DNA of 64,000 nucleotides from Calcarisporiella thermophila CBS 279.70 (lineage: Eukaryota > Calcarisporiellomycota), in NCBI RefSeq assembly GCF_041956535.1, contig NW_027192201.1, positions 284,060-348,059 of the forward strand, given 5' to 3'. The position numbers were made by a program, and so were the translations under genes. Shown here one piece after another: positions 32,776-44,369 of this stretch (positions are counted from its first letter, which is position 1; each line of letters starts with the position of its first letter). The notes under the pieces were generated by a model that worked only from the letters and a program-made list of their open reading frames with translations, was not told the origin of the DNA and did not search any database.

Positions 32776-35700
32776 TTATAACCTGCCCTGCAAGACGAGC
32801 TCTATGCACAGGTTGATATACTCTTTCTTGGGGGTCATATCCACACCAAAGTACGCGGACACCTCGTCCCGCACCTGCTTCTTGGTGATGGTCATCAAAT
32901 CCGATCCCGACACAATCCGCTTGACTTGCTCCGCGATTTCCGAGTCCGAGGGCACGTGCGGGTGCTCGGGGAGATTGCGCTCGCTGTGCATGGACTGGCT
33001 CGAGGGCCGGAGATTCGAAGTGCTTGGCGGCCGGGCAGGGCTCATGGGTCGGGCGTAGAGGGGCATCGACCCTCGATTGCTCGCGCCCCCGGGATAGTCC
33101 GCATAGGGGGCGCCACGATCCGGCACGCGATCAATGAGGGGAGGGCCGCGCTGATGCAGGGTCTCGCTCCGTACGGAGGGGGCCGCATATCTCCGGCCGT
33201 CCTGCTCATACGCGCCCCGCAGCGACACCCGGGCGCTCGCTTGGTCCCCGATCACCGAGTGGTTCGTTGTATAGTGGCTGCGGGCGTCTGCGTTATCGGC
33301 GACAAACGACCGCGCGGGGCGCACCGATCCCAAGCTGTACCGGGTACCGCTCGAATCGCGCGAGGCAGTGGTGCCAACCTCCCACAACTCCTGCTCGTAG
33401 TCCGACCATTTCTTGGTCGGGATCTGCCGGGGGTCGAACTGCCCCTCGTCCGTGACCACGAACTTGCGCCCCTTTTCGCCAACCACGACGCGGGTGTTGC
33501 CCCACGAGAAGTCGTCAAAGTGCCAGAACGCGTAGAGGGGGATGTAGAAGGAGAAGACGGGGATGGCGAAGATGTAGAAGAACATCCATCCAATATGCTC
33601 CCACTTGCGCCGGATCAAAAAGATGAACGCCTGCAGGCCGTACACCGCGCACAGCATGATGATCGACGCCCAGGGCACGATGGAGGTGGACGTCACCACG
33701 ATGAAGAGCAGGTAGACCAGGTAGATCACCATGGCGGGCATGACCAGCGTCGCGAACAGATCGATAAACACGACGAAGCGCATCGAGAAGCAGCAGAACC
33801 CGCACAGATGGGGCAGGAACATGAGCTCGGCGAGGTTGTGGATGGTAGAGTTGATCCAGCGGCGGCGCTGCGAGAGCAGCACGGACCACCGGTCCGGGGC
33901 GTTGGTTCTGCACTGCGCGTCGGGAATGAACTTGAGCTTGTGGGTCGGGAAATGCTTCATCATCAGGGTGGTCAGGTAGCGATCCTCGCCGAGGTGTAGG
34001 AGATTCTTCTTGTGCAGCGTGTCGACTCGATTCTCGCCGTAGTCCTCGACCATGGCGTTGCTCACGATCAGCGGGATGTTCTTCTCCGTGGTCCGGATGC
34101 GGTACATGCAGAAGCAGCCCGGCAGACAGGTCACGGAGCCAAACAGGGACTCGAACGCTTTGGACAGGTTGTGCGAGATATAGTACTCGTACACCTGGAT
34201 CATCGTCACCCAGCTGTCGCGTTCGTTCGCCAGCATCGTCTCGCCGCAAAGGCCGATGACGCGCGTGTCGTGCATAAAAGTCGATACCAGGCGGTTCAGG
34301 GAGTCGGGCATCACCTCGGTGTCGGCGTCCACCATCAGAATGAACTCGTACATGCTGGGGTTGACCCCGATGACGTTCTTGATCTGGTGGTACATCTCGA
34401 GCTCCAAGGGGGTCATCTCCTTGTTGTAGTGCACCTTGTTCAGGAATCGCATCAAAATCATTTGCGAGTCGCGTTTCCCACGGTTGCCGGGGCGCCGGCG
34501 TTCGGTCACCCGCCCCACCTTCACCACCACCACATAAGGAACCACGTGGCCATTGCACTCGTACAGCCCGGAATAGACCTTGCCCATGTTGTGTTGCTTC
34601 GCGCCTTCTCCCAACGAGATAAAGCTGAGTGGCTCGGGGTCGGTGTTCGGGTCCACCCCCAGAATATCGAGGACAATTCGCGGGGTGGGCCGGTCATTGC
34701 CCGACCCGACAATCATGCCATCGCACACGATCATGAGCAATTTGCGTTTATTGTCGTACTTCATCACGGCCAGCGAGTCGATCGTTTTTCTCAGCGATTC
34801 TTCGCTCTCCGTATAGCAAGGCACTGGAAGTGCAGAAAAAGAAAGGAATCGTTAAATAGACGTAGGAGAGGAGGGAGAGGAGGAGGAGGAGGAGGAGGAG
34901 GAGGAGGAGAAGGGTTGGAACCAACACTAAATTGGTTCAACCTACCTTGACAAATGATAAACCGGTCATGTTCCTCGGGCTCGCGGCGGGCACCCAGCTG
35001 AATGGCTGCCAGGAACTTGAACAAGATCACAGAGCACATGAAGACGGAAATTGCCAGAAGAATGTACTCGCCGAACATGCATTGCAAGGAATTCCGGGTG
35101 TCCACCTTGCCGACAAAGAATAGATTCCGCAGACAAACATACTGCCGCCGTTTGACCTCCGGTTCAAGGGGGAGCGCGTTGAAGTTGTCCGTGATGTCCT
35201 GGCCACCGCGGCCTTGGAAGAGAGCCACGATCGCCGGATGCATAAAGTCCACCGCCACGTTCGGGGGCGGTTGCTGGCCATTGGGCGCCTTGGCCATACG
35301 CCCTCCGGCGATGTAGTCCGACAGGTCGAACACCATGTTGTTCAAGACCGCCCATCGCCGGAACTGGTTGTCGGCCGCATCCTGGATCGATTGCATCGAG
35401 TAGGACATGTACCCCACGCGGAAGTTGCTTCTCAGCATGGTCATCTGGTTCCAGTACCAGTCCTTGCGGTAGTCCTGGGTGAAATAGCGGAAGTCGTGGT
35501 AGCGCGCGATGCTGTTGGTCGAGTTGACGCGGTAGTCAAGGGTGACCGTGGGGTCGACCACGCCCGTGATCCCATCACAGAGCGCGCTCACCTGGAGAGG
35601 GAAGATGCTTGACGCGTCGGTTCCCGCAAACGCCATGATCTCCTTCTGGGGGATCAGGTTGCTTGTCCAATGGTTCGGCGCAAACCGGGTCAAATCGAAA

Positions 35701-38683
35701 ACCTCTCCCCGAATGGCCACGTAGGCCTCCCTCGGGTCCTTGTGTGCCTTCAGTTCATCCGGAGAGAAGACGTTCTGCTTCGGGCAAATGATACGCTCCA
35801 GCCCGATGATGAAGAAGAGCTCCACTCCCATGAGGAAGAAGATGAGGACGCAGAGGGCGACCTTCTCGCGCCATGCCATGCGCATATCCGGGCGGCGCAA
35901 GCCGCACACCGAAAGACAACAGTTGGAGATGGGCCAGGTAAACAGCCACACCAGGAAGAGCCACCGTTTCCGGGCACTCGAGGTCTCCGGCACATCCTCG
36001 ATCATTTCCTCGACCTGCTGCCCATTCGCGTCGGTTTTCTCGTTCCCGTACATCCCCATCTGGATGTTATACTCCGACTCGAACACGGAGTCTCCCTCAT
36101 TAAAGCGCTCGGCAAAATACTCGTCCTCCGATGCATAGTCACACGTCCCCAGATCATCCCCGGACATAAAGGACCGGTTTTGGAAACTGCGGCCATACGG
36201 GTCTGCATTTCAGACGTTAGCACCCTTCTTGCAAATGCCCATCTAAAGCCGCCTCTGTACTTACTCTTCCCCATCTCGGCCCGTTCACTCTTCATTCGCT
36301 GATTATCACTCTTGTCCATCCCACGAATAATATCCTCAAGATCTCGCCAAGCACTCTCTGCCAAGAACACCTGTTTCAAATTACAATTTACATTGCATTA
36401 AAGACACGCCCATTTCACGCATCCGACCACTGAAGGGTGGGGGGGAGCGGAAGGGAGGGAAGGAAGAAAGGAGGAGGAAGTTCTCACCTTGGATATTCCC
36501 ACATCGATTGCATTGGCCGACCATCCAAATTGAGAGCGTAGCGTCTCCACCTTGGATCGAATATCTCGCACCTCAATGTCCAGGGGTTTGAGGACGACGG
36601 CATAGCGCTCGTAGAACTCGGCTAGCGTGTACACGATTGGGTAGTAAATCTTGAGTCGTTGGGTGAGAGTGGTCAGGTTGAGATTGCGGATTTGGGCCTT
36701 GACCAGCTTAGATTCGAACGTGTTTGGCTGGCTGGAGTCGTTTGGCCGCAAACAAAACACGTACCACTGCATAGTGTCGGCAAGGGAGGTGACCAGGTCC
36801 TCGATTGCGTCTCGCACCTGGGTCGTAAGACAAATCATACTTTTGTGGGACTCCTCCGCGTCCAGGTTATTCCGGCTGCGACACGTGGGCTTCCGGAGGG
36901 GAACGCTGAGCTGCTGGGCGTTGATGATCGCGTCCTTGTTACGGGGGTGCGACTGCAGGAAGAGCTGCTTGTTGTCGAACAAGCCCGCAATAAACGAGTT
37001 GGAGGTGGGTTTGATGTCCGTGCCGCCTCGGAACAGGGCCACAAAGTCCGCGCCAAGCGCATCGCTGTTGCGATCGCAAAAGCCGTCCGAGGAGTACACG
37101 ACCTTGCCCATGAAGTGGTTGAGGCCGAAGCTGCGCGCGTGGTTGATATTCTTCGCAATGTACACGTAGGAATCATACGCTTTGCAGGAGCGGTCGAGCG
37201 AGTCCACCAGCCCGGCGTCAGTTCTGCTTTGCTTGTCGACGGGCTCGTGCATGGCTCGGAATAGGCCACGGTTGCACAGGTTGATGAAGTCGGACTCCGG
37301 CGATGGGATGTATTGGACCGAGGTGATGCGCTCCTCGCGGTACTCAGCGTAGTCAAAGACCCGCTTGAGGATGAATTGGTAGAAGCGCTCGTTGGCAAAG
37401 TTGACGCAGAATTGCTCCACGTTGTTCATCGGAACGCTCTGCAACCCGGGAAAGTCGACAAGGCCCATGTAACTGACGAAGTCGTCGCGGCTGAGCTTTG
37501 CGTTCATGTGCTCGAGGATCCACCCGAACAACAGAGAGTAGAGGGCCTTGGCCAAGCCATCGCGCTGCGCCGCCGCCTGCTCTGCATTCAGAAGCATGGT
37601 GATCATGTCTCTTTTGACGACCTGCGTTTTACACGTGAGCACGTTCTCCAACGCGCGCGGGTCGACGCCGAGCATTTCTGAGGCGAAGTTGAGCGTGTCG
37701 AGGTTGCGGATGCGCGCGGCGTCCTGTGAGTTGTTGGCAGTGTCGTAGAACACGATGTTTCCGAGATGCAGGATGGCGGAGAGGAGCTGGTTGATCTGCA
37801 CGATCTGCTTCGTGCGGAAGCCGACCGATTTCATCGCGAGTTTGAGGTTATTCAGGCTGGCGGCATCGTCCACGCTGGGGATACAAATTGTCTTTCCCAT
37901 GCTCGTGTACCGGAAGTGCGACGCGTCGGTGAGGCGATAGTGGTTGCGCTCCTCATTGGAGGCGCCGGCCAGGAGGTAGTAGAACACGTTAAAGTTGCGC
38001 TCATGCTCCGGAACCGAGACGACGCGCGCTTTGTCCAACAAATAGGGGAGGACTCTGGTGCCGATCATGCGTCCGCGCTCATTAAATTGGACCTCAAAGT
38101 ACTTCCCCACCATGGAGCCGTTGTCGTTCTTTGCGGTTTTGGCATGGCCAAACGCCTCGACGACAAACGCGGAATTCACGACCTGGGTTGGAATCTTGGA
38201 CACCTTTTTCTGGTGTGCGCTCAAGGCGGCCAGCTGGAAGATGACATGGTTGAACATCGTCGTCTTTCCACTTGCCACCTCACCACTGCGGTCAGAGCAA
38301 TAGTAATGGGATAGTTTAGTATGGGAATCGTTCAGAAGCAGCTGAATGAGTTTGCATCCTTACCAGAGCACAACTGACTGGTCCAACCCGGTGCGCCGCA
38401 TATGAAAATAGGCGCTCGAGGTGAGCTTGTAGATGTGTGGTGGGAGTGGATCGCGGTCCTTCGCTGTGTTCTTGTACTCAAGCACGTACTCTGCACTGGT
38501 CGCCTCGCTCAGGCATGGCAGCTCTTTGAACGGATTCACGACGATTAAGGCAACATCGCCCAAGGCGGTGAATGTGTGGCCCTGCTGGAATCGCTCCTTG
38601 AGGTTGCCAATGATGTCATCCTCCGCGATGTTTTGCAGCAGGATGAGGTTGGTTTTTGTGTCGCTAGATTTTCGTTTTCCCAT
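32776..38683 (-). CDS. Chitin synthase with N-terminal myosin-like head (class V/VII type)
   Basis: Exons 38683-38364, 38285-36488, 36370-36265, 36202-34946 and 34823-32776; 1842 residues. It polymerises UDP-GlcNAc into chitin at the plasma membrane. The myosin-like head covers about 1-700, but its nucleotide motifs are altered: P-loop GEVASGKT, switch I NGSMVGKY instead of NSSRFGK, switch II DFPGLQ instead of D-I-x-G-F-E. Membrane segments and a cytochrome b5-like domain ([20 protein letters not shown]) follow. The catalytic part has [16 protein letters not shown] and QRRRWINST, so synthase activity is expected. Hydrophobic segments come next, then a linker, and a DEK-C-like end (about the last 57 residues). 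An additional upstream exon cannot be excluded. Confidence 0.93.
34875..34910. repeat. GGA microsatellite in a chitin synthase intron
   Basis: About a dozen GGA units lie inside the 122-base intron 34824-34945. On the coding strand this gives TCC repeats, part of a pyrimidine-rich tract before the acceptor. Confidence 0.85.
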
Positions 38684-39388
38684 CGTATTAGATCCTATCC
38701 AAAGCAGGCAAAAGAGAGAAGCGTGAGCACACGAATGGATCCATGATGCAACCAATGCGGCCTCACCCTAGGGTAAGCGTAGGAGGAACACCTAGGATAT
38801 TGTATTAAGATGTAGTAAATGGAATAGAGCTATGGAGCTTAATGGGGGGTAAAGAGGGGTTCGAGCATGAAAGACTAGGACTCTGATGAGGCGGGGAGGG
38901 ACAGAAGGAAAGGGCGCCCTTGATGAGGATGAGTACGAGAAAATAAATACAGGCAAGGGGAGGAGAGAACCACAAAGTAAGGCTAAGGACGCGTGCCTAC
39001 CGTCCACCCGTTTTTCCGTCTGCCGGCTCTTCCCCCCTTTTTCCTCAACAGTTTCAATTCATTATTCCAAAAAGACTAATATAGAATTGAGTTGTCACTC
39101 AATTTAATTGATATGCATGAAGGTGTCCCTCGACTCACACTGGCTGGGTCGTCGGTCAATTTGCCAACTTGTTTTCCAACCACCTCTCCTCTCATTACCG
39201 ATCGTGTTTGGTTGCCTTTTATGGGCATATGGCATGAGTGTTAAAAATAATTTTAATTTAACAAAAATAAAAAGACAATTTAGCAACAATCATAAAACAT
39301 TTACACGTATTGCGTTTTTTTTTCTCGTCTGAATGGAAGGATGTGAGGCCTTCACCCAGCATCCACCTCTAACAGCACTCATGGCTGC
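38684..39388. other. Intergenic stretch upstream of the chitin synthase
   Basis: No gene is seen. It should hold the promoter of the chitin synthase gene and the 3' end of the TRAX gene. Confidence 0.5.
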
Positions 39389-40772
39389 TTACATCAGTGC
39401 CAGGTGGGAAGCCGCCACTAATAATCCCCCCCCCTCCTCCTCCCTCTCCTCATTTCGAGCGTTCAGCTGGTTGACCACAAAGAGAAACATTTCCTTGGGA
39501 TATTCGCTACCCCGTATCCGAATGGAGTAACAGGCTAGAGAGAAGGCGGAGGAGCATGTCAGTCTCAGGCATAACGCTAAGAGTCGTTCCTTGTAAAGCA
39601 TAACCCCCTGCACTAATATTCACTCACCATCTTCAACCTTGTTCAAGCTGGCTTTCATCGCATCCAGCTTTTTCCCCAAACCGGATCGTGCAGTCACGGT
39701 AATAAGATCGTATTCTAAACAACGCCCAAATGCCATTAACACCTGGCAGCTCTCTAACAGGCTGCTAATATAATGTTCCGCATCTACTTACCGCCCTTCA
39801 TTTCTCGGAGGAAATGCCGGATCTTCAAGGTTGTGTCGTGATCTCCCTTCCCCACACAATTGATGGCATACCGCATAAGCTCCCCAGACAGATCCGCTAC
39901 TCCGAGGACTAGTGAAAGAAAAGTGAGATGATATTAGCAGGGCATGGGATAAAATGCATGGCAGGGGATGCACCATAATCTTCGTCAGTGATGGCTAGTA
40001 GCTAAAAATAAGAAAAAAATCACGTCAGTAAATACTAATTATCCACAAGGGCAATCAAGCCAAAGCTCAGCACCTGCTGTCCTTCAGAATTCACCAATGT
40101 TTTCTCGACTTCTTCTTTAGATATAAGCCTATCATTTTTTAGATACTCCCAAAAAGCGAGAGCCTCGATCTAGAAATATGAGCAGAGCCATATTTAATGA
40201 TGATGAATAAATAAGGCAGACACAAAAGGAGAGCATAGGAGATGATCCCACTTACATATTCCTGAATGGCAGGCGAAATAGACCGCAAATATCTAGAATG
40301 AGGATTATAATGCTGGGATTACATTGCGGTGAGGAAAAAAAAAACCAATTCCATCTACCTGTAGTAGTTTCCTCCACCTAACTCGACCGACACCTCCTCA
40401 AACTTTTTAATGATTTCTTTTTTTCGCTCCTCTGCTTCCTTGAACACAGCATGCATTGGGCGCTGCGTAATCCGATGCAAAGAAAATATCATTTTCTTGC
40501 TTAATGCCGTGATGTCCCTATTAAGACACGCCCCCATGTTAGTAGCCTAGCCGAGCCCAGAATACAACGTTTGGGATCTTATTACAACCTTGAGCATTTT
40601 ATAATACGCTCCCTTCGATCGTACTGAGATATAGACGTGAATAAACAACCAAAGTGTCAAGATCTACTCATTTAATGCTTACATGCTCATCGAGCGAATT
40701 CCGTAGCTGAACAAAAAAGGAATTAAGGTTCTGGTCGGAACCGGCAACCAATGTGGGATTAACTTCGGCCAT
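39389..40772 (-). CDS. TSNAX: Translin-associated factor X (TRAX)
   Basis: Nine exons: 40772-40683, 40623-40589, 40517-40359, 40292-40256, 40169-40074, 40001-39974, 39908-39792, 39714-39628 and 39534-39389; 264 residues. TRAX is the catalytic subunit of the translin-TRAX RNase (C3PO), which in Neurospora trims tRNA precursors. The match spans the protein: RDITALSKKMIFSLHRITQ, LISKEEVEKTL, DYVLGVADLSGELMRYAINC, MKASLNKVEDACYSIRIRGS. The three acidic catalytic residues known from animal TRAX are in place (E106 and E109 in QEYIE, D154 in GVADL). It is not translin, which lacks them. The last 25 residues are unconserved and partly coded by a GAG/GGG run. The gene is head-to-head with DDRGK1. Confidence 0.92.
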
Positions 40773-40933
40773 AGCAATGCGTATCAACACCAACCGCCAA
40801 AGCAGAGAAATCAAGCCAAGTACTTCTAGAGAGGTTGCCCACTGTTATTGTGACTGCCTTTGCTTCGCGAAATTTAATTTTACAATGCGCTCAAAAAGCG
40901 CATAGCCTACTTGAAGTCACAATAGGAACACGA

Positions 40934-42100
40934 ATGGAGAAATCTAAATCGCCCACCGTCTCATTCATCCTGTATATCCCTATCATAGTATGCCTGATCT
41001 CTATAGCAATAATATTGTGGGTGAGGTGGCGAAATCGGTTGCGTAATCAAGCCGAAGAGTATAACGATGGTAACTGGGCCGCTCTGCATTAGTGCGAATT
41101 CCAGTCCAATTAATTCAAGTTTATCTGATAGATGAGGATGTAGCAGCGATAACCACAGCTCGAGAGGACCTCTCTACCGGCGTCCATAGGCGCCATACTG
41201 CCACAGATGCCAATGAGGAGGAACTGGGGGAAATCGAAGAGAATGAGCACGAAGATAACAACGCTGGGGAGGGCTCTTCTTCTACTACTCGGGTCCGAAA
41301 ACTTGGGAAGAAGAGGGCGGCGAAAATGCAGCGAAAGGAGGAACAGCGGCGGTATCATGAATATTTGATGCTACAGCGGGAACAGCGTCGTGCACAGGAC
41401 GAGGTGGTGGAGGAAGAGTTTCGACGACGAAAAGAGGAGGAGGCTGAACGTCTTGCGAAAGAGGTAGCCAAGTCTGCTCTCCTACTTGATTTCATTTTAT
41501 AGTTGCAGAGCTCATCTCGATATGGCGATTTGCATTCTAGCTGGAGAAAAAGCGGGCTCAGCAAGAGAAATTGGCCAAACAGCAAGAGGCCATGCAGCAG
41601 AAGTTGAAGGCGGCAAAGGAAAAAGAAGAGCTCAAGCTGCAAAAGCAAATGGAGAAAGCACTCCCTGGCCTTTTGAAGTTAATCAAGGTTGACACCTTTC
41701 CTATTCTTTGCCCTATGCATCCTATTAATACGCCTAGATTTCTCGCCACAGTCCTATAAAAGAGCATCGCTGAGTGATCTGGCCGATTCACTGCGAATCT
41801 CTAGGCAGGTAAACACCTCATCACCCTAGCTGCCTCGACCTACTTTGCCGTTAACCTACTTTTCCGTGGCCCCACACGCCACACCACCCCCCGTTCTAAT
41901 AGAATGTGCTGGCGTATATTGACGTGTTGGAATCAAGAAAATTACTGACGGGCATCCTGGACGAGGAGCAAGACACCTATGTTCACATGACCCCTGAAGA
42001 ATTCCAAGCGTTCGCCGATTTTGTCAGCACACGAGGACGAGTGACCCTCACCGAACTTTCCAAAGAAAGTGGGACTATTCTGGGCATAGAAGACTTGTAG
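40934..42100 (+). CDS. DDRGK1: DDRGK1-like protein of the UFM1 pathway
   Basis: Exons 40934-41069, 41132-41463, 41541-41687, 41752-41808 and 41903-42100; 289 residues. DDRGK1 (UFBP1) anchors the UFM1 ligase UFL1 at the ER. The expected parts appear in order: one N-terminal membrane segment (ILYIPIIVCLISIAIILWV), an acidic stretch, a basic coiled coil with KLGKKRAAKMQRKEEQRR, and the C-terminal winged-helix region (RASLSDLADSLRISRQNVL, DTYVHMTPEEFQAFADFV, RGRVTLTELS). The name-giving DDRGK is DEEQD here. An in-frame ATG at 40835 exists, but the start at 40934 puts the membrane segment near the N-terminus as in the family. The pathway is missing from most Dikarya. Confidence 0.88.
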
Positions 42101-42293
42101 CTTTTTAAAAATTGTATATTTTAGATGCCAATATGGATGGTTTTGTATTAAAAAAAAAGCCAAGGGATAAAGAGACATTGAGTGGGAAAGTGAAGGGTGA
42201 ATGGATGAGTGGGGGATGGGTATGTACGATGTTATTGGAACCAAAGGGTGATTAAGAAAACTCAAATGCCAAACCATATTTTCAGGGGAGGGG

Positions 42294-42838
42294 AAGAAGG
42301 AGAGAGGGTTGGTGGGGGGGGGGGGAGAGAGAGAGAGAGAGAGAAGTACAACTACTATCAACACGTTACGGTTNNNNNNNNNNNNNNNNNNNNNNNNNNN
42401 NNNNNNNNNNNNNNNNNNNNNNNNNNNNNNNNNNNNNNNNNNNNNNNNNNNNNNNNNNNNNNNNNNNNNNNNNNNNNNNNNNNNNNNNNNNNNNNNNNNN
42501 NNNNNNNNNNNNNNNNNNNNNNNNNNNNNNNNNNNNNNNNNNNNNNNNNNNNNNNNNNNNNNNNNNNNNNNNNNNNNNNNNNNNNNNNNNNNNNNNNNNN
42601 NNNNNNNNNNNNNNNNNNNNNNNNNNNNNNNNNNNNNNNNNNNNNNNNNNNNNNNNNNNNNNNNNNNNNNNNNNNNNNNNNNNNNNNNNNNNNNNNNNNN
42701 NNNNNNNNNNNNNNNNNNNNNNNNNNNNNNNNNNNNNNNNNNNNNNNNNNNNNNNNNNNNNNNNNNNNNNGAGAGGGTGGTGGGGGGGGGAGGGAGGAGA
42801 GAGAGAGAGAGAAAGTCAACACTTATCAACACTTCGGT
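42294..42838. repeat. GA/G-rich minisatellite broken by an assembly gap
   Basis: The sequence left of the gap (G-run, GA-run, then CTACTATCAACACGTTACGGTT) and the sequence right of it (G-run, GA-run, then CAACACTTATCAACACTTCGGTT) are diverged copies of one unit of about 70 bases. A tandem array across the gap is the simplest reading. Confidence 0.65.
42374..42770. other. Assembly gap (397 N)
   Basis: Undetermined bases only. The gap probably arose from the flanking minisatellite, so its true length is uncertain. Confidence 0.99.
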
Positions 42839-42871
42839 TAAATGGTATATCACAATAAAGCTATCTAACAT

Positions 42872-44369
42872 TTACACTCTACATAATTCCTCCAATGCAT
42901 CCAGCCGCCTCCACACCTCCTCCAAGGTGGCCCCTTGGCCCGAAAGGATGGGGCGCCTCTCGGGCCGCAGCAGCCCAAGCATAACGGAGGATTGGCGAAT
43001 TTGTTCGCGAAGCATCTCTCGCAACGCGCGGATCTCCTGCATGAAGTCATAGAGGGCCGAGAAGGGAGCCAGAAAGGCGGCCTTGAATTCGTCTTCGTTG
43101 TCGGTGGGGGAAAGCAACGGTCGAAACTGGCTGCCGCGCGGAGGCAGGGAGCGCGACTGGTGCGAGGCCGCCGCTGCACTTGCCCAGGAGAGTTCGTCGG
43201 GAAGCGCTGCTCCACGACGGCCATGGGAAACGCTGCTTGCCGGCGGCTGCGGAGGGTAAAAGGAGGCCGTGAGCAGGGGTCGGTCCACGCCTACTAGGGG
43301 GGCGGAGCGCAACGCGGCATCACAGGGTGGGGAGGTGGAGGAGGCCGGGTTGGGAGGGGCATAAATACTCAACTTACGGACATTTCTGTACCCCGGGGCC
43401 GGCTTAAAGGATCGGTGTCGAGGCCATCGAGCACTGGCCCCGAGATGCGAGTGCTCCAAGTGCTGGCGCGACTCGATGAGCGCCTGCTGCTGTTCCCGCA
43501 GGCGCTGGGCATCACGGACTTTATCCAGAAGGTCAGGGTATTTTGCCACCAGGGATGCTGGATCCTGGAGCCGTGCACGTTTGCGGCTTCCCTCTCTGGC
43601 GTCTTCGGCTCCGTACTCCACGGTGGGAGCCTTGGTTTTAGCGGCCCGACCGGAGGGAGGGGGGGTCGAGACGATGGCGGAGGCTTCGACGGGCGGGCAG
43701 TTTTCATATTGTTCCCGCTTAACGCTGGAAAACCTAAAGGAGGAGTGAGAGGAGCGTTGTTATGTTGCCATGAGACCCAATTCAGTTCAATGGACAATGA
43801 ATAAAGTACACGTACTCGTTCCCCTGCGTGGAGTGGACGTTGCTTTCTGAGGGTGAGGCCAGGATTTGCTTGATTGCCATGGGGGCCAGTGGTTCTCTTG
43901 CCCTCTTGGCGCCAACCGACTCGAGCCTCGCCTCTCTCGGAGTTGTGCAGGATTCAGCATCGGTCGGGCTTCGCCCGATTCCCAAAATATCCTCGCTGGA
44001 GCTCTCGATAATGGGGATGCGCCTGAGGTTGGGGATGGCTGCCAGCAGCGAATCGCCTTCGCCCTCCAGATAGTCCTCTCGCGACATATCGCACAGGGCC
44101 TTCAGGATTGGATCGGTTGTTCCAGCAAACGATCTCGCCCGGATGTATCGATCGCCACGTCGATTGGTAAACACTGCGTGCTCGATGGGAATGGCCGACT
44201 GAGGGAAAAGGGCCTCCAAGTCCTTGACCCGGAATAATGGTGAGTTTGTTGATGCGTGGGATGCATTCTCTGCAGGGGGGGTCTGAGGGGAAAGGGTGAA
44301 GTAGACGCAGAAGGTGTGCGGGACCCCGTTGGAAGAGAAGGTCCCCAGCTGAATGCGAGTTGTGGGCAT
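42872..44369 (-). CDS. Unrecognised two-exon protein
   Basis: Exons 44369-43816 and 43733-42872, joined by an 82-base intron (GTACGT...TTTAG); 471 residues. The start is the first ATG (44369); the frame extends a little further only with a GTG. The first 90 residues look folded (RIQLGTFSSNGVPHTFCVYF, IPIEHAVFTNRRGDRYIRAR). The middle is Pro/Ser-rich with a basic patch (SRKRARLQ) resembling a nuclear signal and a short charged helix (LREQQQALIESRQHLEHSH). The end is helical (FMQEIRALREMLREQIRQSS, LEEVWRRLDALEELCRV). A perfect donor (GTAAGT) near 43377 could start a second, in-frame intron ending near 43296. I do not recognise the family; a nuclear role is a guess. Confidence 0.7.

Noticed and set aside
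32926-34950. Long plus-strand and off-frame minus-strand frames across the chitin synthase
   Set aside because: They are shadows of the GC-rich synthase exon, rich in His, Arg and Val, without conserved motifs. The synthase frame has the catalytic signatures.
34791-36167. Two separate genes for the head and the synthase parts of the chitin synthase
   Set aside because: Splice sites at 36487/36371, 36264/36203 and 34945/34824 join all parts in one frame, and the fused layout is normal for this enzyme class.
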